Position numbers and translations under genes: made by a program. A stretch of 64,000 bases of DNA from Bacillota bacterium (GTDB lineage: Bacteria > Bacillota > Clostridia > Lachnospirales > Lachnospiraceae), in assembly GCA_023390555.1 (NCBI GenBank), contig JAEWCQ010000014.1, positions 62,001 to 126,000 of the forward strand, in the 5' to 3' direction. The notes under the pieces are model-generated. The model worked only from the letters and a program-made list of their open reading frames with translations, ran no database searches and was not told the origin of the DNA. Shown here in pieces: positions 1 to 8,724 of the stretch; position 1 is the first letter of the stretch; the number at the start of each line of letters is the position of its first letter.

Positions 1-366
1 ACAGAACTTACAAGAGCGGCTTTGAGGGATGTTGGAAAATACGTCTGCAAACAGTTTCGGCAAAGTTATTATTCTCATTTTCATAAGATCACTGGAAACA
101 CAGGGAAAAATACACAATATTGGGTAAGAAGGGATAAAGAAACCCCTTATTTGCAAGTGGGTATAAAACCGAAGGCATTTTACTCTTGCTTCCAGGAGAC
201 TGGGTCAAGAAAAACTCCGAAGCTTGCTTTACTGTTGCACTCTGTAACTGACAATGTAGCGAAAATCGTCCAGATAGAATCAAAATACCTGTCTGCTCTT
301 GAGGATGAAGCAAAGGCATTGTCTCTGATTAATGAAGATGAATATGAGGGAGGGGCAGATGAGTAA
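1..366 (+). CDS. HK97 gp10-family phage head-tail/tail completion protein (5' truncated by window edge)
   Basis: The reading frame is open from base 1 (TELTRAALRDVGK...), so the gene begins left of the window and the internal TTG at 22 is not its start. The visible part resembles clostridial siphophage HK97-gp10-like proteins: an N-terminal basic helix, a SYYSHF segment, then YWVRR, a QVGIKPKAF strand and a FQETGSRKTPKLALL segment. In this family the protein helps complete the connector or tail joint during assembly. The stop overlaps the next start by 8 bp, and gene order (completion protein, tail terminator, tail tube) supports the assignment. Family membership is judged by pattern only. 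Confidence 0.8.
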   Translation, partial: TELTRAALRDVGKYVCKQFRQSYYSHFHKITGNTGKNTQYWVRRDKETPYLQVGIKPKAFYSCFQETGSRKTPKLALLLHSVTDNVAKIVQIESKYLSALEDEAKALSLINEDEYEGGADE

Positions 367-730
367 GACGTTAGAACTAAGGAAATTAATTAAGCAACAG
401 TTAGATACTGTAGTGGGTGAAACGTGTTATAAAACAGCTCCGGCTTCTGTAGACTTTCCTTATAAGGTGTTCTCTTTGGAAAATGTGGATTTAGGTGATA
501 TATACAGAGATGATATTATTCTTGATGTTGATATTTATACAAAAGACGAAGATCAGACAGATTCTATTGCTGATAGCATAGAGCCGTTATTTAATGCGGT
601 CAATATTCCTACGGATAAAATTCTTTCTACATTCTTTCGCTTGAGTAGAAAGGCTTTGCCTGATGAGGATGAAATAATCCATAGGATTCAATTAAGATTT
701 CAGATCAAAACATATGAAAGGGGCGAATAA
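359..730 (+). CDS. Phage tail terminator/minor tail protein
   Basis: A 123-residue protein. The ATG at 359 is preceded by a GAGGGAGGGG ribosome site and overlaps the previous stop; the upstream in-frame ATG at 332 has no such site. It starts MSKTLELRKLIKQQL and is rich in Asp in the middle (DLGDIYRDDIILDVDIYTKDED). Position between the gp10-like gene and the tail tube gene is where siphophages encode the tail terminator or neck protein that caps the tail tube. Sequence resemblance alone is weak, so the role rests mainly on synteny. Confidence 0.65.
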   Translation: MSKTLELRKLIKQQLDTVVGETCYKTAPASVDFPYKVFSLENVDLGDIYRDDIILDVDIYTKDEDQTDSIADSIEPLFNAVNIPTDKILSTFFRLSRKALPDEDEIIHRIQLRFQIKTYERGE

Positions 731-732
731 AA

Positions 733-1260
733 ATGGTAAATAAAGTATTTACAGGGACTCGAAAAATTATCACAGCTGATTATAATGATGTCAAGTGGGT
801 CGGAAAAACTCAAGATGACAGGGAGGTTGTCATAGAACTGGATAACGCAATCAATCTTGATAACATCGATTGGACAATGGCAGAAAAAGACGAAGTTATT
901 GCAGCTGTAACTTACGTTGGAACTTATGAGGAAAATGACACCGAAAATTCCGAGCCGTGGCGTGTTACGTTTGTCGGTGGAAGTGAGACTACAGGTGCAA
1001 AAAATCCATCTAATATTTTACTCGGATTAGGTACTTTTTACATTGGTACTACTCCAATCGGTTTATGTCGTGGTGGCGGGCAGTTTACAGTTGAAAGGGA
1101 ATACCGCAATATTACAGCAGACGGAGATTTTGGTACTGTTATGGGACGTGTATCTTTAGATGGTTCTACGCCAAAGTTAAAAATGAATTTATTAGAAGTA
1201 ATCAGTGAGAGCTTAACAAAGTTATATCCTGCTACAAAAATTACAGACTCAACAATTTAA
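733..1260 (+). CDS. Phage major tail tube protein
   Basis: A 175-residue protein starting two bases after the previous stop. Predicted mostly beta: ADYNDVKWVG, VVIELDNAINLDNIDW, then GLGTFYIGTTPIGLCRGGGQFTVEREYRNITADGDFGTVMGR. The phrase VEREYRNITADGD...V.GR is typical of siphophage tube proteins of Clostridia, which describe a hexameric ring polymerising into the tail tube. The gene sits immediately before the frameshifted chaperone pair and a hairpin followed by Ts, an arrangement common for this highly expressed structural gene. Confidence 0.78.
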   Translation: MVNKVFTGTRKIITADYNDVKWVGKTQDDREVVIELDNAINLDNIDWTMAEKDEVIAAVTYVGTYEENDTENSEPWRVTFVGGSETTGAKNPSNILLGLGTFYIGTTPIGLCRGGGQFTVEREYRNITADGDFGTVMGRVSLDGSTPKLKMNLLEVISESLTKLYPATKITDSTI

Positions 1261-1276
1261 TATTAGTATAGAGATG

Positions 1277-1305
1277 GGACACCTAATTGAGGGTGTCCTT
1301 ATTTT
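1277..1305 (+). terminator. Hairpin terminator after tail tube gene
   Basis: GGACACC (1277-1283) pairs with GGTGTCC (1292-1298) around an 8-nt loop and is followed by TTATTTT. Probably a partial terminator that lowers transcription of the genes after the abundant tail tube gene. Confidence 0.65.
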
Positions 1306-1325
1306 AATGATGGAGGAATATTTTA

Positions 1326-1667
1326 ATGAGAAAATTGAATACAGGGGATATTTTTGCTTTTAGTCGTTGTTTAGTGGCTGTTGGATTGAAAGAAGAATTT
1401 CAAACTAAGGTAAAAAGTCTTGAAAATATAAAAACGAAAAAAAAAGAATTTGATATTGAAAAAATCGGGATGGAATTTGTCTATGATATTTTTGAAAAAG
1501 CTGTTCAAGTAAAATCAGAGAAAGAAATTTACAGGTTTTTAGCAAGACCATTTGAAATGACCGCAGAAGAGGTTGAGAATCTCGGAATTGACGAATTGAT
1601 CGAAGGACTGAAACAGTTAGGAGATATCAGCACCTTAAAAGCTTTTTTCAAGCAAGCGGTTCATTAG
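1326..1667 (+). CDS. Tail assembly chaperone, short (gpG-like) form
   Basis: A 113-residue helical, charged protein (MRKLNTGDIFAFSRCL...) located between tail tube and tape measure genes, the universal siphophage position for tail assembly chaperones. These coat the tape measure protein while the tube polymerises and are absent from the virion. The frame ends with ...LKAFFKQAVH, and a T TTT TTC heptamer lies seven codons before the stop, allowing a second, longer product. Function by synteny and by the frameshift arrangement; the sequence itself is poorly conserved in this family. Confidence 0.75.
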   Translation: MRKLNTGDIFAFSRCLVAVGLKEEFQTKVKSLENIKTKKKEFDIEKIGMEFVYDIFEKAVQVKSEKEIYRFLARPFEMTAEEVENLGIDELIEGLKQLGDISTLKAFFKQAVH

Positions 1668-1966
1668 ACTATCTTGATGTCGAAGAACTGCTATTACGTA
1701 GATATGGGAATGCCATTGATTATGTCATGGAAAAAGATATAGTCGATGGCATTTTGTTTGTGCAAAATATGTTTGAAGAGGTCGGAAAAGAACAGGCAAG
1801 AGAACAGTGGTTAGTGCAATTGCCGTGGATGTCAAAAGAAAATTATGTCAGCTGTAGAGATTATTATTATCAGTTACATCCAGAAAAAATAAAAGAGTTA
1901 GGTAATAAATCAAGCGAGGAAATCTTGGCAGAGAGCGAGGAAATCTTGAGAAAAATGAAAATGTAA
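1326..1966 (+). CDS. Tail assembly chaperone, -1 frameshift fusion (gpGT-like)
   Basis: A -1 slip on the heptamer at 1643-1649 continues translation as ...AFF-QASGSLDYLDVEELLLRRYGNAIDY... through the open frame that ends at 1966. No stop lies between 1649 and 1966 in that frame. The fusion would have 108 + 105 = 213 residues. The C-terminal part has no good independent start; its first ATG at 1727 lacks a ribosome site and would drop a well-formed coding segment. The T part of such fusions contacts the tail tube protein. The frameshift is read from sequence; efficiency is unknown. Confidence 0.78.
1643..1649 (+). promoter_or_regulatory. Programmed -1 ribosomal frameshift slippery site
   Basis: In the zero frame the codons are GCT TTT TTC, giving the canonical X XXY YYZ heptamer T TTT TTC. 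Slippage by one base joins the two chaperone frames exactly as in lambda G-GT and many siphophages. No strong downstream stem is obvious. Confidence 0.8.
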
Positions 1967-1978
1967 AGGGGTGATCGA

Positions 1979-3829
1979 ATGGAGCTATTTAAACTTTTTG
2001 GCAGTATTGTCGTTGATAACAGCAAAGCGGACGAATCCATCAAAAAGACGGATGATAAAGCAAAAGGACTTGGAAGCACTTTCTTAGGTGGCGTGAAATC
2101 TGCCGGAAAGTTTGCCCTTGGCATTGGCACTGCCGTAGCTGGTGCAGCTGTAGCAGCAGGAGCCGCACTTGTAAAGGTGGCAGAGGATACGAGAGAATAC
2201 CGTACTGCAATGGGAAAGCTTGACACCGCCTTTACAACAGCAGGATTTACGAGTCAACAGGCGACAGATACATACAAATCTTTACAAGCCGTCTTAGGTG
2301 ATACGGATCAGGCAGTTGAAGCGTCTAACAATCTTGCGCAATTATGTGACAGTCAGGAAGAACTCCAAAAAAGGACGACTATCTCAACCGGTGTATTTGC
2401 TACTTTTGGGGATGGCCTTCCGGTGGAAGCGTTGGCAGAAGCGGCAAACGAAACAGCAAAGGTCGGAACGGTCACGGGATCTTTAGCGGATGCACTGAAT
2501 TGGGTTGGTGTGTCCGAGGACGATTTTAATGCTAGCCTGGCGAACTGCAGCACAGAGCAGGAACGGGCTGCCCTGATAACAGATACTTTAAACGGATTAT
2601 ACTCGGATGCATCCACACAATACCAGCAGACAAATAAAGATGTAATGGATGCCAATGCTGCGCAAGAAAAGTTAAACGGTACGATGGCTGATATCGGGGC
2701 GGCAGTAGAACCGATACTTACCACGGCAAAACTGGGGTTCGCATCCTTGCTTGAAGGTTTGATTCCGGTTGCGGAAGTGATTGCAACCGCGGTGATACCA
2801 GCATTTATGAGCTTCGTGGAAATGGTAATACCGATTGTGTCAGAAGCCATTACGACCTTTATGCCGATTGTGCAAGACGTTGTAGATGCAGTATCATCAC
2901 TATTCTCTGGACTGGCAGAATCAGCATCCGGGAGCGGTATTACATTCAGTGATGTCATGAATACGATACAGACCTTGTTTTCGGGTGCCATGACCGTATT
3001 GCAAACAATATGGGATACGATAGGACTGCCGATATTTAATCTATTACAATCGAACATTGGTGTTATAGCGGATTATTTTGAGGAAAAAATGCCGGAGATT
3101 CAGGCTGCCGTTTCAACTGCTTTTTCAGATATCAAGACGATATGGGAAAACAACTTGAAGCCATGCTTACAGGCGATTGGAGATTTTATTAATAATGTAC
3201 TTGCCCCGGCTTTTAAGTTCGTATTCCAGAATATCATAGCACCGGTGATTGATGCCGTTTTCCGTGGGATTGGTGAATTGTGGAATAACAGCTTAAAACC
3301 GATTTTCACAAATATCATTGATTTTATCAAAAATGTATTCACTGGAAATTTTTCGGGTGCATTTGAAAACATCATTAATATTGTCAAGGGAATCTGGAAC
3401 GGGATCATAGATATAATAAAAGTTCCGATCAATGGGGTTATCGGTATTATCAATAAATTTATCGGCGGTCTGAATAAATTAAAGATACCGGACTGGGTGC
3501 CGCTGGTTGGTGGGAAAGGAATCGATATACCGGAAATCCCTCTGCTGGCAAAGGGCGGAACTTCGCTAAGTGCTGGAAAAGCGATTGTCGGAGATGCGGG
3601 TCCTGAGATGATTGACTTGCCGAGGGGTGCAACGGTTACTCCGCTGACCGATGGAAAAGGGAATGTCCTTGGAAATGACCAGATGACAGAGCTGCTCACG
3701 CTGATTCTAGCAGAACTGAAAGCACTGAGATCCAACCTGTATGACACGATTGTGAATGCGCTTGTAAACGGTGTTGCAATAGACTGGTCAGACAGAGAAT
3801 TAGCAAGGCTGGTGAGAAAATATGCTTGA
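1979..3829 (+). CDS. Phage tail tape measure protein
   Basis: A 616-residue protein. The N-terminus has a glycine/alanine hydrophobic stretch (about residues 35-65) and long helical segments. The middle (about 240-480) contains hydrophobic helices alternating with W-N-N/I-W-xxI patterns (IWENNLKPCLQAIGDFI, LWNNSLKPIFTNIIDFI, IWNGIIDIIKVPINGVIG). The C-terminus carries GGTSLSAGKAIVGDAGPEMIDLPRGATVTPL, a very common tape-measure end. It sets tail length and helps DNA entry. At this size the tail would be short to medium for a siphophage (inference). Start ATG at 1979 follows GGGGTGATCGA. The stop overlaps the next start. Confidence 0.92.
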   Translation: MELFKLFGSIVVDNSKADESIKKTDDKAKGLGSTFLGGVKSAGKFALGIGTAVAGAAVAAGAALVKVAEDTREYRTAMGKLDTAFTTAGFTSQQATDTYKSLQAVLGDTDQAVEASNNLAQLCDSQEELQKRTTISTGVFATFGDGLPVEALAEAANETAKVGTVTGSLADALNWVGVSEDDFNASLANCSTEQERAALITDTLNGLYSDASTQYQQTNKDVMDANAAQEKLNGTMADIGAAVEPILTTAKLGFASLLEGLIPVAEVIATAVIPAFMSFVEMVIPIVSEAITTFMPIVQDVVDAVSSLFSGLAESASGSGITFSDVMNTIQTLFSGAMTVLQTIWDTIGLPIFNLLQSNIGVIADYFEEKMPEIQAAVSTAFSDIKTIWENNLKPCLQAIGDFINNVLAPAFKFVFQNIIAPVIDAVFRGIGELWNNSLKPIFTNIIDFIKNVFTGNFSGAFENIINIVKGIWNGIIDIIKVPINGVIGIINKFIGGLNKLKIPDWVPLVGGKGIDIPEIPLLAKGGTSLSAGKAIVGDAGPEMIDLPRGATVTPLTDGKGNVLGNDQMTELLTLILAELKALRSNLYDTIVNALVNGVAIDWSDRELARLVRKYA

Positions 3830-4634
3830 TAAAATGCAATACATAAATTCAAAAGGGGATAGGATTCAATTCGGGGAGCCGCCCTATTATGTTAATGAAA
3901 ATGAGCTGCGGAATTTCACATGGGATTATGATACGTATGGCGATAAGATAACTTCTTTTACCAGAGGCATTACAGAAAAGAAACTTCCGATTTTAATCTA
4001 TGATACAGACAGTAAGGACAGTTTCAATACGCTGTGTAATACGCTTGAGTATGACGTGATTAATAATGCCAGAGGAAAGCTCTATATTGGTGATTACTAC
4101 TTGCTTTGCAATTTTATTGAGTCCAGCAAGTCAGATTATACCAAAACAAAGGGTTACCTTTCGAACGAATATAAAATTGTAACAGATGTGAAATGGTGGA
4201 TCAAAGAAACAAAGACATCTTTTCGTACTGGTATCACATCCAATGATGGAAACTTGAATTATCCATTTAATTATCCATTCAATTATGCAAGCAGTACCGC
4301 AGGAAAGAAGATCGAAAATGAGAGTTATGCACCGAGCGATTTTGAAATAATCGTATATGGTTCCTGCCTGAATCCGTCCGTTGCAATCGGCGGGCATCTA
4401 TACGGCGTGGAGTGCTCACTTGAAACGGGTGAATATCTGGTTGTAAATTCCATCACAAAGAAAATCTACAAGGTGAAGACAAATGGAGATGCGGTCAATC
4501 AGTTTAATCTTAGGAATCGGGATTCCTATATTTTTGAAAAGATACCATCTGGGGACAATGCAGTGACCTGGAGCGGGCTATTTAGATTCGATGTGGTTTT
4601 GCTATCAGAGAGGAGCGAACCAGTATGGACTTGA
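3822..4634 (+). CDS. Distal tail protein (Dit-like)
   Basis: A 270-residue protein whose start codon overlaps the tape measure stop. It begins MLDKMQYINSKGDRIQFGEPPYYV, with FTWDYDTYGDKITSFTRGITEKKLPI, the usual opening of Dit proteins in Firmicutes siphophages, and ends with a galectin-like beta-rich half. Dit forms the hexameric hub between tail tube and tip. The next gene starts within its last codons, so translation is coupled. Assignment rests on N-terminal pattern plus position directly after the tape measure gene. Confidence 0.8.
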   Translation: MLDKMQYINSKGDRIQFGEPPYYVNENELRNFTWDYDTYGDKITSFTRGITEKKLPILIYDTDSKDSFNTLCNTLEYDVINNARGKLYIGDYYLLCNFIESSKSDYTKTKGYLSNEYKIVTDVKWWIKETKTSFRTGITSNDGNLNYPFNYPFNYASSTAGKKIENESYAPSDFEIIVYGSCLNPSVAIGGHLYGVECSLETGEYLVVNSITKKIYKVKTNGDAVNQFNLRNRDSYIFEKIPSGDNAVTWSGLFRFDVVLLSERSEPVWT

Positions 4635-6448
4635 TCTATATGACAGACAAAAAGGTTGATATAGGAGTATTGAATAACTACGATTTTGATCTTGCCTTTG
4701 GAGTGGATGAAAATGACTTTTCCTGCAAGATCAGACTGGAAGATCATTGTTGTAAGGCTGGCTATATGCTCTATATTGAAGGGACAGAATATGGTGGAGT
4801 CATAGACAATATCAGTCCGGATACAGATGCAAAAACCGTCACATATGGCGGGCGTACATGGCATGGAGTGCTGGAAAATAAAATTCTGTCACCGGATACA
4901 GGAGAGGATTATCTGTATCTGTCCGGCGAAGCAAATGCCGTGTTGTCTGCGCTGATTGCCAGAATGGGATTATCTGACCTGTTCTCCGCTTCGCCCAATG
5001 ATTCCGGTATAGAAATCGTGAACTATTCCGTACGATATGGAACCGGATACACTGAGATAAGAAAGATGCTGTATGAATCCGGTGGGAAACTTCGGATTAC
5101 TTTTCTAAAAGGATACGCGGTATTATCGGCAGTTCCTTATGTGGATTATTCGCAGGACGAGGAATGGGATTCTTCACAGCTTGTATTTCAGATCACAAAA
5201 AATTATAGGGCGGTGAATCATTTGATCTGCCTTGGAAAAGGGGATCTGAAAGACCGGAAAGTGATACATCTGTTCACGGACACAAACGGAGGATTGCAGC
5301 CATATGCCTTGACAGATAGTCCGGCGAAAAATGCAGATTATATACTAGATACTTCGCAACAAGTGTTATCTGAAGAGGACGAGATTGCAGAAATCTATGA
5401 TTATTCGAATGCAGAGGATACAACCAATTATGTCTTATTGGAGAGTGCGCCAGTCGATTGGATTAATACATACAGCAATTACTATCAGTTAAACGATGAC
5501 GATGAATACAAGGCACTGGAAAGCACGACCGAGGATATTTATACCTTACAGATCCAACAGCCTTATGACTGGAATACGAACTATAAAGACTATTACACAT
5601 TGTCCAGTGGGGAGTATAAATCTGTAGAAAGCCTGTCAACAACGATTTATACCGTACAGACGGTAAAACCATCTGACTGGTCAAAGAAGTACACCAGTTA
5701 TTATAAAAAATCAGGTTCCAGCTATGTGGCGGTGACAGGGGAGACAACCGAGGCATATCGGAAGCAGAATAAGAAACCGTCTGACTGGAAAAAGAACTAC
5801 GGAAATTATTATTACTATTATAGTGATGGGGTCACAGCAGAATACCAGAAAGCAGCCGGTATCACGATGTATAAGTATCTGCCGCAGACCATGAAGCCAA
5901 CGGACTGGGGTACAAACTATAAGAATTATTACAGGAAGAATAAAGAGGACAGCGGCTATACTGCGTTAAGCGGGGATAAGGCTCCTACTTGGAAGGCAAA
6001 GCGTTATTATACTAAGGAAAGTTACTCCGTGGCTCCAGCATGGCAAGGTAATTATTACTATACCTATGTAAAGACTGTTTCCGCACCAACATGGCAGAGC
6101 AGCATTTATTATACGAAGGGAATTCAGTCTGTTCCAACTTGGGCGAGCGGTACCTATTATACGAAAACTACGGAAACATTTATACCAGAGTTTCTATACG
6201 GCGTGTATTACGAGCAGTTTGTTGATAATTATGCAGATCTGGTTGAGAACGGAATTGAAAGGCTGAAAGAATCATATGATTGTGACTCCATTTCCATAAA
6301 ATTAGATCCGGATCAGGAATATGACATCAACGATGTAGTTGGTGCGAATGAGAATATCACAGGGATCATGGTGTGGCAACCGGTCACAAAAAAGATCGTG
6401 AAGATAAATGAAAATACAGAAACCATAGAGTATGAGATTGGAGAGTGA
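4625..6448 (+). CDS. Tail tip/siphovirus Gp37-like protein with internal aromatic repeats
   Basis: A 607-residue protein coupled to the Dit gene. The N-terminal 260 residues (MDLIYMTDKKVDIGVLNNYDFDLAFG...) and the C-terminal 90 (LVENGIERLKESY...YDINDVVGANENITGIMV) look like the Gp37-like/Tal family, which forms the central tail tip. Between them, about residues 274-515, is an inserted repeat tract: five copies of P-x-D-W-x3-Y-x2-Y-Y about 40 residues apart, then four shorter copies of (A/V)-P-x-W-x4-Y-Y-T. The tract is rich in Tyr, Trp and Lys and may be a glycan- or wall-binding extension. No protease motif was recognised. Confidence 0.75.
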   Translation: MDLIYMTDKKVDIGVLNNYDFDLAFGVDENDFSCKIRLEDHCCKAGYMLYIEGTEYGGVIDNISPDTDAKTVTYGGRTWHGVLENKILSPDTGEDYLYLSGEANAVLSALIARMGLSDLFSASPNDSGIEIVNYSVRYGTGYTEIRKMLYESGGKLRITFLKGYAVLSAVPYVDYSQDEEWDSSQLVFQITKNYRAVNHLICLGKGDLKDRKVIHLFTDTNGGLQPYALTDSPAKNADYILDTSQQVLSEEDEIAEIYDYSNAEDTTNYVLLESAPVDWINTYSNYYQLNDDDEYKALESTTEDIYTLQIQQPYDWNTNYKDYYTLSSGEYKSVESLSTTIYTVQTVKPSDWSKKYTSYYKKSGSSYVAVTGETTEAYRKQNKKPSDWKKNYGNYYYYYSDGVTAEYQKAAGITMYKYLPQTMKPTDWGTNYKNYYRKNKEDSGYTALSGDKAPTWKAKRYYTKESYSVAPAWQGNYYYTYVKTVSAPTWQSSIYYTKGIQSVPTWASGTYYTKTTETFIPEFLYGVYYEQFVDNYADLVENGIERLKESYDCDSISIKLDPDQEYDINDVVGANENITGIMVWQPVTKKIVKINENTETIEYEIGE

Positions 6449-6453
6449 AAGAC

Positions 6454-7506
6454 ATGAGTGTACATTTAATTACTGGACAAGGCACATCGGATCATGTGAC
6501 CTCAGCGGATGCCGGTTCCTTGCACGCAGGAATCGTGGGCACAGGGAGATATGTTCTTAACCGTGGAAACAAATTTGCTTATGAGGTCGTATCAAATAAC
6601 CTTGTGAAAGTAAAGGATGGGGATCTGCTGAATCAAGGTAGACATATGAATATTGCCTATAACGATTATGAGGAATGCGACATTGAGAACGGTTTGCAAT
6701 CCGTGAAAAGGAATGATCTGATCGTAATACGGTATGAAAGAAACACAGAGACCGAAATAGAGACAGCATCCGTTGTGGTCATTAAGGGAACCTCTGGTGA
6801 TACGGCGGTTGATCCTGCCTATACGACAGGAAATATCTTAAACGGTGATCCGGTGGATGATTTCCCACTATACCGGGTCCGGTTGAATGGCATCAACATC
6901 GAGGGAATTGATACAATGTTCGCAGTGCAAAAATCCATAAAGAATCTGGATGAAAGTCTTGGAAACACAGATATATCCGGAATCGGGGACGGAAGTGTAA
7001 CTGGAGCAATCCGCATGATAACAAATACAATTATAGGAGATTTGTCTGCCCTTGCAACTACGGTAAAAAGCAGTATTGTAGGTGCAATCAACAGTCTTGC
7101 CCTAAAATTAGCGATACATATGGACGATTCTACCGCACATATTACATCTGGTGAAAGGACTACATGGAACTCGAAAGCGGCAGGAAGTCATACGCATGAT
7201 GATAGATATTACACGGAAACAGAAATCAATGCAAGGTTTTCGAACATGTACACTACCAGAACAATAACAACCAGTCTTAATGTTGCGTCAAGTGGCACAA
7301 TGACGGTTGTTTTTACACCACCAGATATCACAGGTTATACACCTGTAGGAGTTACTGGATGGTCAACTGGTTCAACCTCACTGTTTTTTGCGAAGATATT
7401 ATGGGATGGTACTAGTCTTGACGTGGCAGTAAGAAATAATAGCGCATCAGCTATTACATCTGGGACTATGTCTCTCAATGTACTATATCTTAAAACAAGC
7501 TTTTAA
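6454..7506 (+). CDS. Phage baseplate/receptor-binding-like structural protein
   Basis: A 351-residue protein if started at ATG 6454 (MSVHLITGQGTSDHVTSADAG), which has GGAGAG upstream; a GTG at 6445 overlapping the prior stop is possible but too near the ribosome site. The N-terminal 150 residues have the VTSADAGSLHAGIVGTGRYVL pattern common to clostridial phage tail-associated proteins. A short helical zone (about 165-235) is followed by a HTHDDRYYTE motif, known from tail fibre shaft/tip junctions. The C-terminal 80 residues are beta-rich and could be the receptor-binding tip. No enzymatic motif seen. Confidence 0.68.
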   Translation: MSVHLITGQGTSDHVTSADAGSLHAGIVGTGRYVLNRGNKFAYEVVSNNLVKVKDGDLLNQGRHMNIAYNDYEECDIENGLQSVKRNDLIVIRYERNTETEIETASVVVIKGTSGDTAVDPAYTTGNILNGDPVDDFPLYRVRLNGINIEGIDTMFAVQKSIKNLDESLGNTDISGIGDGSVTGAIRMITNTIIGDLSALATTVKSSIVGAINSLALKLAIHMDDSTAHITSGERTTWNSKAAGSHTHDDRYYTETEINARFSNMYTTRTITTSLNVASSGTMTVVFTPPDITGYTPVGVTGWSTGSTSLFFAKILWDGTSLDVAVRNNSASAITSGTMSLNVLYLKTSF

Positions 7507-7522
7507 CAGCAGAGGGGGACTT

Positions 7523-7558
7523 ATGGAAAATGAATATGGTGAAAGGGATAATATATGA
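7523..7558 (+). CDS. 11-codon mini-ORF coupled to holin gene
   Basis: ATG at 7523 follows a strong AGAGGGGG site and reads MENEYGERDNI before a TGA that overlaps the holin start (ATGA). It could be a translational-coupling leader or the remnant of the small XkdX-type gene often found here. No function is assigned. Confidence 0.3.
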   Translation: MENEYGERDNI

Positions 7559-7980
7559 AAGAAAAATTATGTCTGGCCATTGGAATGACAGGAAGCACAA
7601 TTGCTTCTTTCTTCGGTGGCTTTGATTTTGGATTGAAAACACTATGTATTTTTATGATTATAGATTTGATAACAGGCGGTTTTATACTTCCTGCTATATT
7701 TAAAAAATCACCAAAATCACAAAATGGGGCATTAGATAGTAATGCATTCGGAAAAGGTATTTGTCGTAAAGGTATGTATTTGTTAATTGTTCTAATTGCG
7801 TACAGATTGGATATATTGATTGGAACTAATTACATACGTGATGGTGTGATTATAGCATTTATTTGTAATGAATTAATTTCGATAACAGAGAATGCGGGAC
7901 TTATGGGTGTGCCTTTACCAAATGTAATTAAAAAGGCAATAGATATACTGACAACCAAATCAAATGGATCAGAGAGCTGA
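7555..7980 (+). CDS. Phage holin (toxin secretion/phage lysis holin family)
   Basis: A 141-residue membrane protein. Three hydrophobic segments are visible, around residues 8-25, 27-50 and 65-85, with a short positively charged tail. The pattern IIDLITGGFILPAIFKKSP...GKGICRKGMYLLIVLIAYRLD is typical of the clostridial phage_holin_4/TcdE-like family. It would form membrane holes that release the endolysin encoded next. It lies between tail fibre and lysozyme genes. Start overlaps the stop of the preceding mini-ORF. Confidence 0.88.
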   Translation: MKEKLCLAIGMTGSTIASFFGGFDFGLKTLCIFMIIDLITGGFILPAIFKKSPKSQNGALDSNAFGKGICRKGMYLLIVLIAYRLDILIGTNYIRDGVIIAFICNELISITENAGLMGVPLPNVIKKAIDILTTKSNGSES

Positions 7981-7997
7981 TAATAGGCTCTTTTTTT
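7973..7997 (+). terminator. Weak hairpin terminator after holin
   Basis: AGAGC (7973-7977) pairs with GCTCT (7987-7991), followed by seven Ts. The stem is short, so read-through into the lysozyme gene is likely. Confidence 0.45.
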
Positions 7998-8018
7998 AAT
8001 GGAAAGGATAGTGTTTAT

Positions 8019-8714
8019 ATGAGTAAAACAATAGGGAGTACTGGGTTATCCCTAATCAAAAAATTTGAAGGTTGTAGATTGACTGCATATAAAGATACTG
8101 TAGCAGTTTGGACAATTGGGTACGGTCATACAGGTACGGTTGATGGAAAAGCAATATCTGAAGGTATGACAATTACACAGTCTAAGGCTGAATCCTTATT
8201 AATTTCAGACTGCCAGAAGTTTGCAAGCTACGTAGACAATTCTTCTTACGTTCCTATTACAAACAGTTTAAATGATAATCAGAGAGATGCATTGATTTCA
8301 TTTGCTTTCAATCTGGGACAGGGCAATTTAAAAAAGGTTTGTGCCGGAAGAACAGCTGAACAGATTGCAAAGGCTATACCACAGTATTGCAATGCTGGAG
8401 GTAAAAAACTGCAAGGCTTAGTCAATCGTAGAGCTGCTGAAGTGGTTTTGTTTAATACTTCAAATCCTAGCGTACAGGTAGCGTCTACAAGTAATATGGT
8501 GAATACGGATTCGAGATTTGTAGTAGGGTCTTGTGTTGTATATTCATCGTATTATAATTCTTCAACAGACGATACATCGAAAGCAAAATTTTGCAATCCA
8601 TGGAAAAATGGAGTCATAACAAAAATAAAATCTGGAGCAAAAAATCCTTACGCTATTTCAGACAAAGTGGGCGGTGTAATCAGATGTTGGTGCAACTCTG
8701 GAGATTTTAGATAG
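8019..8714 (+). CDS. Phage endolysin, GH24 lysozyme with C-terminal wall-binding-like domain
   Basis: A 231-residue protein. Residues 1-145 form a T4-type lysozyme: ISLIKKFEG-like start with catalytic Glu17, then Asp26 and Thr32 in the E-x8-D-x5-T arrangement, GYGHTG, and the C-terminal LVNRRAAEVVLF. It cleaves the beta-1,4 bond of peptidoglycan. Residues about 165-231 (VVGSCVVYSSYYNSSTD...KNGVITKI...YAISDKVGGVIRCW) look like a compact SH3-like domain. No signal peptide is present, consistent with holin-dependent export from the cytoplasm. Confidence 0.92.
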   Translation: MSKTIGSTGLSLIKKFEGCRLTAYKDTVAVWTIGYGHTGTVDGKAISEGMTITQSKAESLLISDCQKFASYVDNSSYVPITNSLNDNQRDALISFAFNLGQGNLKKVCAGRTAEQIAKAIPQYCNAGGKKLQGLVNRRAAEVVLFNTSNPSVQVASTSNMVNTDSRFVVGSCVVYSSYYNSSTDDTSKAKFCNPWKNGVITKIKSGAKNPYAISDKVGGVIRCWCNSGDFR

Positions 8715-8724
8715 AAATTATTTC

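Noticed and set aside
1727..1966. Independent 79-aa gene after the first chaperone
   Set aside because: No ribosome site, and the frame is open back to the slippery heptamer; better explained as the -1 frameshift extension.
2353..3057. Minus-strand 234-aa frame inside the tape measure gene
   Set aside because: Shadow of a well-supported gene; composition is Ser/Ala-rich without a recognisable domain.
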